Below, one piece after another: positions 22,062-32,138 of a stretch of DNA of 38,181 bases. How positions within the stretch are numbered: position 1 is the first letter of the stretch; every line of letters starts with the position of its first letter. The notes under the pieces are model-generated. The model searched no databases. It had not been told where the DNA came from and saw only the letters and a program-made list of their open reading frames with translations. The DNA is from Ignavibacteriales bacterium (lineage in GTDB: Bacteria; Bacteroidota; Ignavibacteria; T3Sed10-11). Made by a program: the position numbers and the translations under genes. The stretch covers positions 1-38,181 of the forward strand of contig PWXV01000199.1 of assembly GCA_003568415.1 (NCBI GenBank), given 5' to 3'.

Positions 22062-24896
22062 TTATTTCTTTCGTCCTGATGTCCCTTTTTTAGCTCGTTT
22101 TGCCGACTTTGTACGCTTGCGTGCTGCGGCTGCTTTTTGGGCCGCTTCTCTTCGTTTTGCTGCCTGTTCTTCTTTTTTGGCTAGCTTTTCACGAATAACA
22201 CCACGTGCTGCCGCAAGACGGGCTATCGGTACTCTGAACGGTGAACAACTGACGTAGTCGAAATTCAGTCGATGACAAAGCTCTACCGATTTCGGATCTC
22301 CGCCATGCTCACCACAGATACCTACCTTTAGCTTCGGCTTTACGGAGCGTCCCTTTTCGGTACCGATTCTCATTAATTCACCGACACTATCGATATCAAC
22401 TGTCGCAAACGGATCATTCTCGAGTATACTGTGATCATAGTAATACTGGAGGAAATTGCCTGCATCGTCACGGGACAATCCAAATACCGTTTGTGTCAGA
22501 TCGTTTGTGCCGTATGAGAAGAACTCCGCCTGTTCTGCAATTTCATCTGCAGTTAACGCAGCACGGGGGAGCTCAATCATAGTACCAACGAGGTAGTCGA
22601 TTTTCATATCATAGGATTCCATCACTTCATTCGCTACACGGTCGACAACTTCTCGTTGATTCTTGAGCTCATTACGATGGGCTACAAGCGGAATCATGAT
22701 TTCCGGTAATACGTTTATGCCCTCATTTTTTACCTCACAGGCAGCTTCAAGAATTGCGCGTGCCTGCATTTCGGTAATTTCAGGATACACTACACCGAGA
22801 CGACAACCACGATGTCCCAACATCGGATTGAATTCGTGCAGGCTTTCCAGTCTTCGTTTAACCTTCTCAACTGGTACCTGCATATAATCTGCCATTGCTG
22901 TAATGTCTTTTTCCTCATGGGGTAGAAACTCGTGTAATGGCGGATCGAGTGTACGAATCGTCACGGGATACCCGTCCATAGCCCGGAATATACCAATGAA
23001 GTCCTCACGCTGCATTGGAAGCAGTTTCATAATACCGTTCCGCCGTCCCTGCTCGGTATCGGAAAGGATCATTTCGCGAACTGCGGTAATACGTTCGCCG
23101 CCAAAGAACATATGTTCCGTCCGGCATAACCCGATTCCTTCTGCACCGAACTTTATTGCATTCGTCGCCTGATCCGGTTGATCGGCATTGGTTCTGATCC
23201 TCAGTTTTCGTTGTTCATCGGCCCAACGCATAACCGATTCATATTTCTGATAGACGTCCGATTGATCCGGATTCATCGTTTCGTCGAGCAATACCTGCAA
23301 CACTTCAGACGGTCGTGTATCAAGTTTCCCTTCCATAACCTCGCCGGTGGTACCATCAATCGATATCCAGTCACCCTGGAATAATGTTTTACCGTTGACC
23401 TCCATTTTTGCTTCACGGTAATTGATATCCAGCGCGCCGCATCCTGCAACACAGATCTTACCCATCTGGCGTGCAACCAAAGCTGCGTGTGAGGTCATTC
23501 CACCCCGTGCAGTCAGAATACCATCAGACGCTTCCATTCCTTTGATATCTTCCGGTGATGTTTCTACCCGTGTCAGGATCACGGGATCTCCGCTCTTTGC
23601 CATATCGACGGCATCGGATGCATGGAAGACTATCCGACCGCAGGCTGCACCGGGACCGGCATTTAATCCTTTTGCAAGGAGCTTACCATCTTCGATGACC
23701 TGTCGTTTCTGCTCCATATCAAATATTGGCCGCAAAAACTGGTTCAACTGTTCCGGTTCTATCCGCATCAACGCATCTTCTTTTTTGATCAGACGTTCTT
23801 CAACCATATCCACTGCAATTTTTATTGCAGCAAATCCGGTTCGTTTGCCTCCACGGGTTTGCAGCATATAGAGTTTCCCTTCCTGGATTGTAAACTCCAC
23901 ATCCTGCATCTCCCGATAATGACGCTCAAGTTTTTTTCTGATTTGAAGCAATTGTTTATAGACCTTTGGATCGATTGCTTCAAGCTCTTCGATTGGCAAC
24001 GGTGTTCGTGTACCGGCTACAACATCTTCACCTTGTGCGTTCATGAGAAATTCACCGTAGAATTTATTCTCTCCGGTAGCGGGATCGCGGGTGAATGCCA
24101 CGCCGGTACCGCTGTCCTCACCCATGTTACCGAAGACCATCGCCTGAATATTAACAGCCGTTCCCCACGATTGAGGAATTCCGTACATTCGCCGGTAGGC
24201 AACAGCACGTTCGTTCATCCACGAGTTAAACACCGATCCGATTGATCCCCACAATTGCTCCATTGGATCCTCGGGGAAATCCTGGCCGGTACGCCGTTTA
24301 ATTTCCTCTTTATACTCCTGCACTAACTCTTTGAGATGTTCTGTCGTTAACTCGGCATCGGTTTTCAATCCATGCGTCCATTTTTTCCGATCCAGAATTT
24401 CCTCGAACGGATCGGCAGCATTTTTATCTTCGGGTTTCATACCCATAACAACATCGCCATACATATGGATAAACCGGCGATAGGAATCGTATGCAAACCT
24501 CGGGTTATCGGTTTTTTCAATTAAGCCCTGAATGGTTTCATCATTCAATCCAAGATTTAATACTGTATCCATCATACCCGGCATCGAAGCGCGTGCTCCG
24601 GAACGGACCGACACAAGCAGCGGATTTTTCGGGTCTCCGAATTTCATCTTCATCGATTTTTCGACCTTCTTCAATGCTGCCTTAACTTCATTTTCAAGTC
24701 CGCGGGGATATGTTCTTTTTTTATCATAATAATATGTACAAACTTCTGTAGATATTGTGAATCCCGGTGGAACAGGAAGCTTCAGATTGGTCATTTCCAT
24801 TAAGTTGGCTCCTTTTCCTCCCAATAATCCGCGCATCTCACCGGAACCTTCTGCTTTTCCGTCACCAAAATAATATACGTACTTTTTCTTCGCCAT
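22062..24896 (-). CDS. ppdK: Pyruvate, phosphate dikinase
   Basis: Interconverts pyruvate, ATP and phosphate with PEP, AMP and pyrophosphate. Domains in order: N-terminal ATP-grasp ([40 protein letters not shown]), the swivelling phospho-histidine domain ([16 protein letters not shown], His at about 470) and the C-terminal PEP/pyruvate barrel ([27 protein letters not shown] with the acid-base Cys). The core is normal, but the protein is 944 aa because of a final 40-residue Ala/Lys/Arg-rich tail ([16 protein letters not shown]). With pyruvate kinase also present, it may serve gluconeogenesis or pyrophosphate-linked glycolysis. It follows lpxK with a 17-base gap. Confidence 0.97.
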   Translation of the reverse strand: MAKKKYVYYFGDGKAEGSGEMRGLLGGKGANLMEMTNLKLPVPPGFTISTEVCTYYYDKKRTYPRGLENEVKAALKKVEKSMKMKFGDPKNPLLVSVRSGARASMPGMMDTVLNLGLNDETIQGLIEKTDNPRFAYDSYRRFIHMYGDVVMGMKPEDKNAADPFEEILDRKKWTHGLKTDAELTTEHLKELVQEYKEEIKRRTGQDFPEDPMEQLWGSIGSVFNSWMNERAVAYRRMYGIPQSWGTAVNIQAMVFGNMGEDSGTGVAFTRDPATGENKFYGEFLMNAQGEDVVAGTRTPLPIEELEAIDPKVYKQLLQIRKKLERHYREMQDVEFTIQEGKLYMLQTRGGKRTGFAAIKIAVDMVEERLIKKEDALMRIEPEQLNQFLRPIFDMEQKRQVIEDGKLLAKGLNAGPGAACGRIVFHASDAVDMAKSGDPVILTRVETSPEDIKGMEASDGILTARGGMTSHAALVARQMGKICVAGCGALDINYREAKMEVNGKTLFQGDWISIDGTTGEVMEGKLDTRPSEVLQVLLDETMNPDQSDVYQKYESVMRWADEQRKLRIRTNADQPDQATNAIKFGAEGIGLCRTEHMFFGGERITAVREMILSDTEQGRRNGIMKLLPMQREDFIGIFRAMDGYPVTIRTLDPPLHEFLPHEEKDITAMADYMQVPVEKVKRRLESLHEFNPMLGHRGCRLGVVYPEITEMQARAILEAACEVKNEGINVLPEIMIPLVAHRNELKNQREVVDRVANEVMESYDMKIDYLVGTMIELPRAALTADEIAEQAEFFSYGTNDLTQTVFGLSRDDAGNFLQYYYDHSILENDPFATVDIDSVGELMRIGTEKGRSVKPKLKVGICGEHGGDPKSVELCHRLNFDYVSCSPFRVPIARLAAARGVIREKLAKKEEQAAKRREAAQKAAAARKRTKSAKRAKKGTSGRKK

Positions 24897-24913
24897 TGTG
24901 TTCTTACCTCCGA

Positions 24914-25990
24914 CTAATTGATTGTGATTGATCGTTTATTTTTATTCATTGTACGGTGTACATAATTCTCGAGAACGTTTTTATCATAGCTTGAAACTGA
25001 AAATGCAATAGCAACCGCATACAGCGGTACAGCTTCGGTAAATAATTGCTTATATTGTCGTAAACGCACTGCATCTTTTTCGGTTGTCAGAATAATATCA
25101 GCATTGTGTTGTTTTGCCTCCTGCAGCACATAATGGATATCACGCTCACTAAAGCTGTGATGATCCGGAAACCAATGATAACCGGATATGGTCACGCCGA
25201 GATCATCAACGGTCTTATAAAATTCTCCGGGATGTGCTATACCCGAGAAAAGAAACGCCTTTTTCGTAGCAATATCTTTTATTGCAATGATTTTACCCTG
25301 CCTTACATCGAAAATATCTTCCGGTATGATTTCCGAACCGATGACCGGAGCATTTGTGTACCGGTGAACAAGCTTTTCAATGGATTTAACCATACCATCA
25401 TCCCGGTACTTTGTCACGATAACGATATCAGCCCGCTGCAATGACTGTAATCGTTCGCGTAATCTGCCTGCCGGGATGTGAGCACGCAGGTGATCAGTTT
25501 TCGATGCATTAATCAACACAATATCCAGATCACGATGCAGTGCCCGATGTTGAAATCCATCATCCATGATGATAACATTCACACCATAATCTTCGATTAA
25601 AAATTTACCGCCACGGTATCGCTTTTCGTGCACAGCCACGACCGCACCGGATACTTTATGCGCAAGCATTACGGGTTCATCTCCGCCGCGACCGGCATTT
25701 ACAAATACTTCCGAACCGTCAGAAACAACAACGTATCCTTTCGAGGAACGCCTGTATCCGCGACTGATAATCCCGACCTTATAGCCATCGTTTTGTAACA
25801 TCTTTGCAATAAAAGCAACAACCGGTGTTTTACCGGTACCGCCGGCTGTAATATTACCGACCGATATTACCGGTACCGACAATTTTTTCGATTGTATGAT
25901 CTTAATGTCAAAGAACAAATTTCTCAGGAACATTATTAATGCATATATGAAACTGAACGGATAAAGCAACCATCGCTGAATAGTTTCCAT
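24914..25990 (-). CDS. lpxK: Tetraacyldisaccharide 4'-kinase LpxK
   Basis: Phosphorylates the 4' position of the lipid A disaccharide at the inner membrane, using ATP. The N-terminus has a hydrophobic anchor ([20 protein letters not shown]) followed by [16 protein letters not shown], the P-loop at residues 50-55. [40 protein letters not shown] and TTEKDAVRL follow as in the family. The 358-aa length is normal. Its start overlaps the DUF374 gene stop by one base (TAATG), within the run lpxB, acyltransferase, lpxK. Together these make the lipid A section of the long minus-strand array. Confidence 0.95.
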   Translation of the reverse strand: METIQRWLLYPFSFIYALIMFLRNLFFDIKIIQSKKLSVPVISVGNITAGGTGKTPVVAFIAKMLQNDGYKVGIISRGYRRSSKGYVVVSDGSEVFVNAGRGGDEPVMLAHKVSGAVVAVHEKRYRGGKFLIEDYGVNVIIMDDGFQHRALHRDLDIVLINASKTDHLRAHIPAGRLRERLQSLQRADIVIVTKYRDDGMVKSIEKLVHRYTNAPVIGSEIIPEDIFDVRQGKIIAIKDIATKKAFLFSGIAHPGEFYKTVDDLGVTISGYHWFPDHHSFSERDIHYVLQEAKQHNADIILTTEKDAVRLRQYKQLFTEAVPLYAVAIAFSVSSYDKNVLENYVHRTMNKNKRSITIN

Positions 25991-26640
25991 TATGCACCAA
26001 TTATACCCGGTTTCATTCTTTCCTGGAAATCTTCCCGATATGCATCAAGTGCATCACCGCTTAAATCGGGATCAATCATTTCAGGAGCCTGGTATTTTAC
26101 GATAACCTTCGAAAATGGCAGCGGAACAGTAAATTTATCCCAGCTCTGTAAATGTGTTGTACTTGACACTTCAAATGTTACGGCAACAACCGGAACACCG
26201 GTTTTTTGGGCAGTTCGTAAGGCACCCATTTTCATTTCGTATCTCGGTCCCCGCGGTCCGTCAGGCGTCACCACAAGCGTATGGCCTGCCCGGACTAAAT
26301 TTTCCATTTCCTGCCTGGCTTCTTTTCCGCCTTTTGAACTACTGCCACGGATAACATTGTACTGCCATTGTTTTAAAATCTCCGATAACAAATCGCCGTC
26401 CTTACTCCGGCTAACGAGTGAACTATACTTCCGGTATTTATGAAAATACCATCCCATTAACATATCACCATGCCAGAATAAAAGTACAAACGGCTTTTGT
26501 TGTTCGGTCAGTGAATTAATGTAATCCCGACCGATAAATCTGACACGCCAGGTGGATGCAACAAGTCCGACCAGTGAGGTGAACGTCCACCCTAAACATT
26601 TCAATTTCCACGGCCCTAACCGATTCTTAATATATCCCAT
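25990..26640 (-). CDS. DUF374 family lysophospholipid acyltransferase-like protein
   Basis: A 216-aa membrane-associated acyltransferase-like protein. The key blocks are LLFWHGDMLMGWYFHKY (His-x-x-x-x-type catalytic region at about residue 57) and VTPDGPRGPRYEMKMGALRTA, which typify DUF374 proteins related to LpxL/PlsC-like acyltransferases. A single N-terminal hydrophobic segment (CLGWTFTSLVGLVAS) anchors it. Lying between lpxB and lpxK, it probably adds an acyl chain to Kdo-lipid A or to its precursor, as proposed for other DUF374 proteins, but this is inferred from context. The gap to lpxB is 15 bases. Confidence 0.85.
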   Translation of the reverse strand: MGYIKNRLGPWKLKCLGWTFTSLVGLVASTWRVRFIGRDYINSLTEQQKPFVLLFWHGDMLMGWYFHKYRKYSSLVSRSKDGDLLSEILKQWQYNVIRGSSSKGGKEARQEMENLVRAGHTLVVTPDGPRGPRYEMKMGALRTAQKTGVPVVAVTFEVSSTTHLQSWDKFTVPLPFSKVIVKYQAPEMIDPDLSGDALDAYREDFQERMKPGIIGA

Positions 26641-26655
26641 AACAATCAGATATAA

Positions 26656-27807
26656 TTACTGACTGTTCAACCCGGCTACTTCAAGCACCCGGTTTGCTGC
26701 CCGCCCGGATGCCCCCGGTTCCCCGAGCATTGATTTAATTGAAGCGAGCCGGTTTTTCATTGCATTTCGTTTTTGTTCATCCTCTAATAGTTCTTTTCCG
26801 TACCGATACAAGGTCTGTACATTTACGTCACCCTGACTGAGTTCCTTAACTACTTCCTCACCCGCGAGGATGTTAACGAGTGAAAAATGATTCAAGTTAA
26901 CAATCATCCTGCCTACAAAGAAATTAAATGCAGACGTTTTATACAAAACTACCATCGGTGTTTTAAAGCACGCAGCCTCCAGTGTTGCGGTACCTGATTT
27001 TACGTACGCAATCTCGGCGTGCTGCATAAGATTATACGTTTCACCCTGTAAGAGGGGAATATCTTCACTTCCTGCCGGCAGTAATCTTCTGATTGATTCA
27101 GTCGGTAAATTCGGTGATACACCTATTGCCGGTTGTATATCGAATTCATCTTTCAGGCGAAGCGCAGTTCGTGTCATCACGCTTGCGTGATTGACAATCT
27201 CACGCATACGACTTCCCGGAAACAACGCCAGTATCGTTTTATCCGGGTCGAGTCCTGAGGATCTGCAAAATTCCGCACGTTCACTTGTAATTTCAATGAG
27301 ATCAAGAATCGGATGACCGACGAATTCTGCATCAACATCGCGCTCCTGAAAAAATTGTTGTTCAAACGGTAAAATAACCAGCGCATGATCAACGTATTTT
27401 CGCATTTTTTTCAGACGATGTTTTCCCCAGGCCCACACCTGCGGTGCAATATAGTAAACGACCGGTATTCCCCGTTCCTTTGCATACCGTGCAATCCGCA
27501 AATTCATACCGGGAAAATCTATCAATACTACAACTTTCGGCTTCCGTGCGTCAAGCAATGCTTTGATCGTTCGTTCAACGGACCGGATCACTGTGATATT
27601 CCGTATCACCTCGCTGAACCCCATAAACGAGAGTTCATTTATGTGATATATAATCTGTACCCCCTGCTCCCGCATCCGTTCTCCTCCAATACCGAACAAT
27701 GATAATTCGGGGCGTACCTTTTTCATCGCTTTTACAAGGTTACTTCCATGCAGGTCACCTGACGCCTCACCCGCTACAATCATAATCTCTGAAGCTGCTT
27801 TATTCAT
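26656..27807 (-). CDS. lpxB: Lipid-A-disaccharide synthase
   Basis: Joins UDP-2,3-diacylglucosamine and lipid X into the lipid A disaccharide; peripheral membrane GT19 enzyme. Family blocks: IMIVAGEASGDLHGSNLVKAM at the N-terminus, FGIGGERMREQGV, ELSFMGFSEVI, VVLIDFPGMNLRIA, YIAPQVWAWGKHRLKKM, VGHPILD, LALFPGSRMREI and KSGTATLEAACF. The 383-aa length is standard. A 5-base gap to the upstream HAD gene and a 15-base gap to DUF374 mark it as part of an operon. Confidence 0.96.
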   Translation of the reverse strand: MNKAASEIMIVAGEASGDLHGSNLVKAMKKVRPELSLFGIGGERMREQGVQIIYHINELSFMGFSEVIRNITVIRSVERTIKALLDARKPKVVVLIDFPGMNLRIARYAKERGIPVVYYIAPQVWAWGKHRLKKMRKYVDHALVILPFEQQFFQERDVDAEFVGHPILDLIEITSERAEFCRSSGLDPDKTILALFPGSRMREIVNHASVMTRTALRLKDEFDIQPAIGVSPNLPTESIRRLLPAGSEDIPLLQGETYNLMQHAEIAYVKSGTATLEAACFKTPMVVLYKTSAFNFFVGRMIVNLNHFSLVNILAGEEVVKELSQGDVNVQTLYRYGKELLEDEQKRNAMKNRLASIKSMLGEPGASGRAANRVLEVAGLNSQ

Positions 27808-27812
27808 AGTGA

Positions 27813-28535
27813 TTATACATTTGCTTCGATACGAAACGCTTCCCGTCGTCGAATTTCAGCCCGATGCCGCGGATTGAGACGTTTTCGTTTTAATAATTCT
27901 TCTATTCGTTTCCGGACATCATGAAAATCCGAAAATTCAAAATAGCTTATATTGGAATCACGGCAATATTGTATTAATCTTCGTTTTGCAAACACCACGT
28001 CTGCATAGTCGGCTGCGCAGCGATCCGAAATTCCGTCGCCGACAATGACACGTAACTGATCATCTCCGGCATTATTTAAAACGTGTGTCCCTTTACAATT
28101 TGCCGCACGCTCACAATGCGGGTTCTTATACGGAAACTCCGGCAGCAACATATTATTTTCAATCCGAAGTTTGTTTGCGTATACCGGCAAATAATCGAGC
28201 TTATAGTTACGTAATATCCTGTCAATATAATAATCGAATCCGTCACTCAGGATTTCGACCTCAATAGTATGTTGCTCACAAAAAGCAACAAAAGCCGGGA
28301 AACCTGCATCAAGCTCTTGTTCATCAATCAGCGCGTTAAACCGATCAACATCGAGATCGTTTACATCTGCACACTCACGCCGGATACATTCATCGCCGCT
28401 GATCTCACCTTTCAGGTATAACGCAACGGCATCGCGAACTGCGTCGCCACCGAATGTTTTAAACAATACCATCCGTACATCACTTTTACAGACAGTCCCG
28501 TCAAAGTCGCAAAATATTTTCAAAGAACGTATCAT
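27813..28535 (-). CDS. HAD-IB phosphatase, MtnX-like
   Basis: Cytoplasmic haloacid dehalogenase-type phosphatase of 240 aa. Motif I is FCDFDGTVCKSD, motif II IEVEILSDGFDYYID, and motif IV VGDGISDRCAADYAD, with a Lys in the region before it. The four-helix cap and the DGFDYYIDRIL and GDGISDRCAA blocks resemble MtnX (2-hydroxy-3-keto-5-methylthiopentenyl-1-phosphate phosphatase) and PSPase-like HAD-IB. No methionine-salvage gene lies nearby, so the substrate is not assigned. A basic C-tail (KRKRLNPRHRAEIRRR) is present. The start overlaps the smc stop (TAATG). Confidence 0.85.
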   Translation of the reverse strand: MIRSLKIFCDFDGTVCKSDVRMVLFKTFGGDAVRDAVALYLKGEISGDECIRRECADVNDLDVDRFNALIDEQELDAGFPAFVAFCEQHTIEVEILSDGFDYYIDRILRNYKLDYLPVYANKLRIENNMLLPEFPYKNPHCERAANCKGTHVLNNAGDDQLRVIVGDGISDRCAADYADVVFAKRRLIQYCRDSNISYFEFSDFHDVRKRIEELLKRKRLNPRHRAEIRRREAFRIEANV

Positions 28536-31500
28536 TAATTGACTGCCGCTGTTGAGTCATTAAACCGAACCGATACCAGTTTTGAAACACCGCTTTCTTC
28601 CATTGTCACACCATAGAGGGCAGCGGCGGCCTCCATCGTACGTTTATTATGTGTAACTACAATAAACTGCGTATTATCACTGAACTGGTCCAACATATTG
28701 GTAAACCGGTCGATGTTTGAATCGTCAAGCGGTGCGTCAACTTCATCAAGAATACAGAACGGACTCGGTTTAACCAGATAAATCGCGAACAAAAGCGCAA
28801 TCGCTGTGAGTGTTTTTTCTCCGCCGGAAAGCAATGATATCGATGTCGGTCGCTTTCCACGCGGTTTAGCGATTATTTCAATCTTTGCTTCAAGTAAATC
28901 TATATTTTTCGGCGATGTTTCGGATTCCGTTTCCGGATCAACTATACGCAGATCGCACTCATCACCTTCGTCGAATAAACTTTTAAACGTTTTTATAAAA
29001 TTTTCGCGGATCTGTTTAAAGGTGTCGAGAAATTTCTCCTGCGCTGTGGTATTGATCTCGTCAATAGTTTCGATCAGTGTTTTCTCCGATTCAAGCAGGT
29101 CCTCACTCTGACTTTTAAGAAATTTCAATCGCTCTAATTCATTCTCATATTCTTCGAACGCAGCAAAGTTTACGCTCCCAAGTTTCCGCAGACGGTTTTT
29201 TATCTCGTGGATTTTCTCACGCGGGCCGGCTATATCGAAGGAGTCATCATCCGGAAATGTTTTTAGCTCAAGGGTAAACTCGAGCTCTTCCGCAGCACGT
29301 TGCTCCATAGATTCAATCTTGAGTTTTAGTTCATTCAATTTCATCTCAAGCTCATGGGTAATTGAAACCGAATCATCCCGGATACGCCGATCATCCCGTA
29401 TTGCATCGGTGATATTCTGCACCTCGTTACGTTTAGCATGGTGTTCTTTTTCAATTTCTTCCCGCCTGGCTTCAATAGCTTTCAGGTCACCTCTCAGATG
29501 CTCAAGTTCGTGTTCTGTCTCGGTAATTTTTTGCCGCTCCGTTTTCAGCTCCTCCTCAGCGTGCGCTATTTCGTCTGTGCGCTGTTCAATAAGATCATTG
29601 AGTTCTGTTATCTTTGAGTCGGCAAATTCAATTTCACGTTCAAGCTTACTTCGTGCGTTTACCTTATCGAGTTTTCGAACGGATATCTGATTCACAATGC
29701 CCGCGCGTTGATTCCGTTCTTTTTCAAGATATTCCACCTCTTCCGACATCATACCGACACGATGTTCGGTTTCAGATCGTTTTCGCTCAAGTTCTTCAAG
29801 CTCAGGTTGAAATTCCTGAAGCGTTACCTGTAATTCATCAATTTCTTTTTGAAGCTTGTGAGATTCGGCTTCATTTCGTTCTATTGCTTCTTCGGCGCGT
29901 TTTTTCTCAAATTGCAATTGTGCAATCCGTATTTCTATTGTGGTGATATTCTTTTCAAGTGATTTTACCGTTTCGCTCTCGGTTTTCACATCGATCGTCT
30001 GAAACTCGTCATTTTTTATCCGTATCTCGCTCTCAAGGTGATCACGCGTTTCATCAAGTGCCGCAAGATCCCGGTTCAGCTCTTCGATTTGCTGACGTTT
30101 GCTGATCGAGCGCCCTTCATCCGAGCGGGTACTTCCTCCCCGTAAGATGCCGTCGGCAGATATTTTCTCGCCATCAAGTGTTACACATTCCCGTACTCCC
30201 GGCTGTCGGATCAGTTCGTTGCCGTCAACAAGTGAATCGACAATTACTGTTCCGTGTAAGATAAGATTCATTACAGGCGCAAGCTGTGCCGGTATGTCGA
30301 CGACATCTGCTGCCCATGAGAGGGCGGTTTCGGGTAATGCTGTTCGCCTTGATATATCTGAATATTCATTCGTGTTTACGCGATCGAGACAGAGAAAGGT
30401 AGCTTTTCCTTTACCATCCTGTTTCAATAATTCGATCGCTTTGCCGGCATCTTCCGAGGATTCGAGCACAATATACCCGGCTGCTTCACCAAGTACCGCT
30501 TCAACGGCAACCCTATACCGGGAATCAGTACGTATCATTTCACCAAGGGTAGTTACCTCGATTGAAGATGACGACCATTTGCGGTTTTGCAGAAGATATT
30601 GGGCACCTTCCGTCATGCCGTCATGAGATTCAATCAATCCTTTCAGAAATTGTAAGCGTGTTTGAGCCCGTTCTATCGAACTTTTGGTCTCATAGAGACC
30701 GGCCCGGAGACTATCGAGTTCCTGTAAAACTTCGCGGCGGCGATTCTCCGTTCGATATAGTTTAATTTCAGCTTCAACAAATTCTTCCCGAAATGCTTTA
30801 TGTTCTGTGGTAACCGAATCGATTTTCTTATTTATTTCCTGAATCTCATTCTTATAGTGAGTATTTTCTTCATCGGCGCGCTCAATTCTACCTTTTAAAT
30901 TATCTATCCGGGCTTTACTTCGTTCCTGTTCACGCCTGCTTTCTCCGATGCTGCGAACAATTTCTATTACACCGTCTTGTTCGGCGCGCAGATTCTTTTT
31001 CTTTTGATTAAGTGCTTCTTCAAACTCTTTTAGATCACGCTGCTTTTCGTTCAGCTCGGCATCCACAGTTTGGATCTCACTCTCTATTTTCTCGATCTGC
31101 CTCCGGTGTTTGGATTTAGCTTCATCAAGGCGGTGAATTTGATTGTAGGCTCCGATCTTTTCTTGCTCATACCGTTTGATATTATCGCGTAATGTTTTTG
31201 TCCGTTCGACGGCAATAATACGTTGCTCGTCGGTTTTATGGATTGTGTCCCTTAGGGTGTTATATTCTTTTAGCGCAGCATTCAACCCCGACTCTATACT
31301 GCTCATCTCATCGCGTAAGACCTCAAGTAATGCTTCACGACGTTTTAATTCTTCGTCTATACGGTTTTTATCATCGAGTGCCACTTTCAGTTTTTCATCA
31401 AGTGATGTATGTTGCGCCACGGCAGCAGCATATTCACGTTCGATAAGTCCGATCTCAATTTTTCTTAATTCATCTGCAAGTTCTTTGTGTTCTTCTGCTT

Positions 31501-32131
31501 TCCTAGCCTGTCGCTCAAGTGAGTTAACCGTCTTTTGCACCTCTTTTATGATATCATTCACACGCATAAGATCGGACTGCACATGTTCAAGACGGCGGTA
31601 CGCCTCTTTACGGCGATGTTTATAACGCGTAACACCGGCAGCTTCTTCAAACAAACGTCGCCGTTCGTCGGCTTTATCGCTTAGAATGGTTTCAACCATC
31701 TTGAGCTCAATAACCGAATATGCATTTGCTCCCATGCCGGTATCCATAAAGAGATCGATAATATCTTTGAGCCGGCACACTGTTCCGTTAAGAACATACT
31801 CACTTTCTCCGGAACGGTATAATCGACGCCCAATGGTAACCTCGGAATACTCAGTCGGCAGGATGCCTTTTGTATTTTCGATGGTTAATTGTACCTCTGC
31901 CATACTTAACGGTTTGCGCCGCTCAGTACCGTTAAATATTACATCTTCCATTTTATCACTCCGGAGGGTACTGGACCTTTGTTCACCCAGCACCCAGCGT
32001 ATCGCATCAACGATGTTCGTTTTACCACACCCGTTCGGTCCGACGATCGCAGTCATACCCGAATCGAAGGTCACCTGTACCTTATGAGCAAAAGATTTAA
32101 ATCCAAATAAATCGAGTTTTGATAAATACAT
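28535..32131 (-). CDS. smc: Chromosome segregation protein SMC
   Basis: Condensin ATPase that organises and segregates the chromosome. From the chosen start it is 1198 aa. Walker A is GPNGCGKTN at residues 31-39. Long coiled-coil arms flank a hinge (about residues 490-640, with VAVEAVLGEAAGYIVLES). The C-terminal head has LSGGEKTLTAIALLFAIY and Walker B CILDEVDAPLDDSN. I chose ATG 32131 (MYLSKLDLFGFKSF) because it is the conserved family start and AAGGG lies just upstream; the ORF track begins nine codons earlier inside the previous gene. It lies 7 bases after the GH2-like gene and overlaps the HAD gene. ScpA and ScpB are not in this window. Confidence 0.97.
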   Translation of the reverse strand: MYLSKLDLFGFKSFAHKVQVTFDSGMTAIVGPNGCGKTNIVDAIRWVLGEQRSSTLRSDKMEDVIFNGTERRKPLSMAEVQLTIENTKGILPTEYSEVTIGRRLYRSGESEYVLNGTVCRLKDIIDLFMDTGMGANAYSVIELKMVETILSDKADERRRLFEEAAGVTRYKHRRKEAYRRLEHVQSDLMRVNDIIKEVQKTVNSLERQARKAEEHKELADELRKIEIGLIEREYAAAVAQHTSLDEKLKVALDDKNRIDEELKRREALLEVLRDEMSSIESGLNAALKEYNTLRDTIHKTDEQRIIAVERTKTLRDNIKRYEQEKIGAYNQIHRLDEAKSKHRRQIEKIESEIQTVDAELNEKQRDLKEFEEALNQKKKNLRAEQDGVIEIVRSIGESRREQERSKARIDNLKGRIERADEENTHYKNEIQEINKKIDSVTTEHKAFREEFVEAEIKLYRTENRRREVLQELDSLRAGLYETKSSIERAQTRLQFLKGLIESHDGMTEGAQYLLQNRKWSSSSIEVTTLGEMIRTDSRYRVAVEAVLGEAAGYIVLESSEDAGKAIELLKQDGKGKATFLCLDRVNTNEYSDISRRTALPETALSWAADVVDIPAQLAPVMNLILHGTVIVDSLVDGNELIRQPGVRECVTLDGEKISADGILRGGSTRSDEGRSISKRQQIEELNRDLAALDETRDHLESEIRIKNDEFQTIDVKTESETVKSLEKNITTIEIRIAQLQFEKKRAEEAIERNEAESHKLQKEIDELQVTLQEFQPELEELERKRSETEHRVGMMSEEVEYLEKERNQRAGIVNQISVRKLDKVNARSKLEREIEFADSKITELNDLIEQRTDEIAHAEEELKTERQKITETEHELEHLRGDLKAIEARREEIEKEHHAKRNEVQNITDAIRDDRRIRDDSVSITHELEMKLNELKLKIESMEQRAAEELEFTLELKTFPDDDSFDIAGPREKIHEIKNRLRKLGSVNFAAFEEYENELERLKFLKSQSEDLLESEKTLIETIDEINTTAQEKFLDTFKQIRENFIKTFKSLFDEGDECDLRIVDPETESETSPKNIDLLEAKIEIIAKPRGKRPTSISLLSGGEKTLTAIALLFAIYLVKPSPFCILDEVDAPLDDSNIDRFTNMLDQFSDNTQFIVVTHNKRTMEAAAALYGVTMEESGVSKLVSVRFNDSTAAVN

Positions 32132-32138
32132 AAAACCC

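Noticed and set aside
30099-30626. 175-aa and other long plus-strand ORFs opposite smc and ppdK
   Set aside because: They are Ser/Arg-rich shadows of the reverse frame of coiled-coil and enzyme genes and carry no motif.
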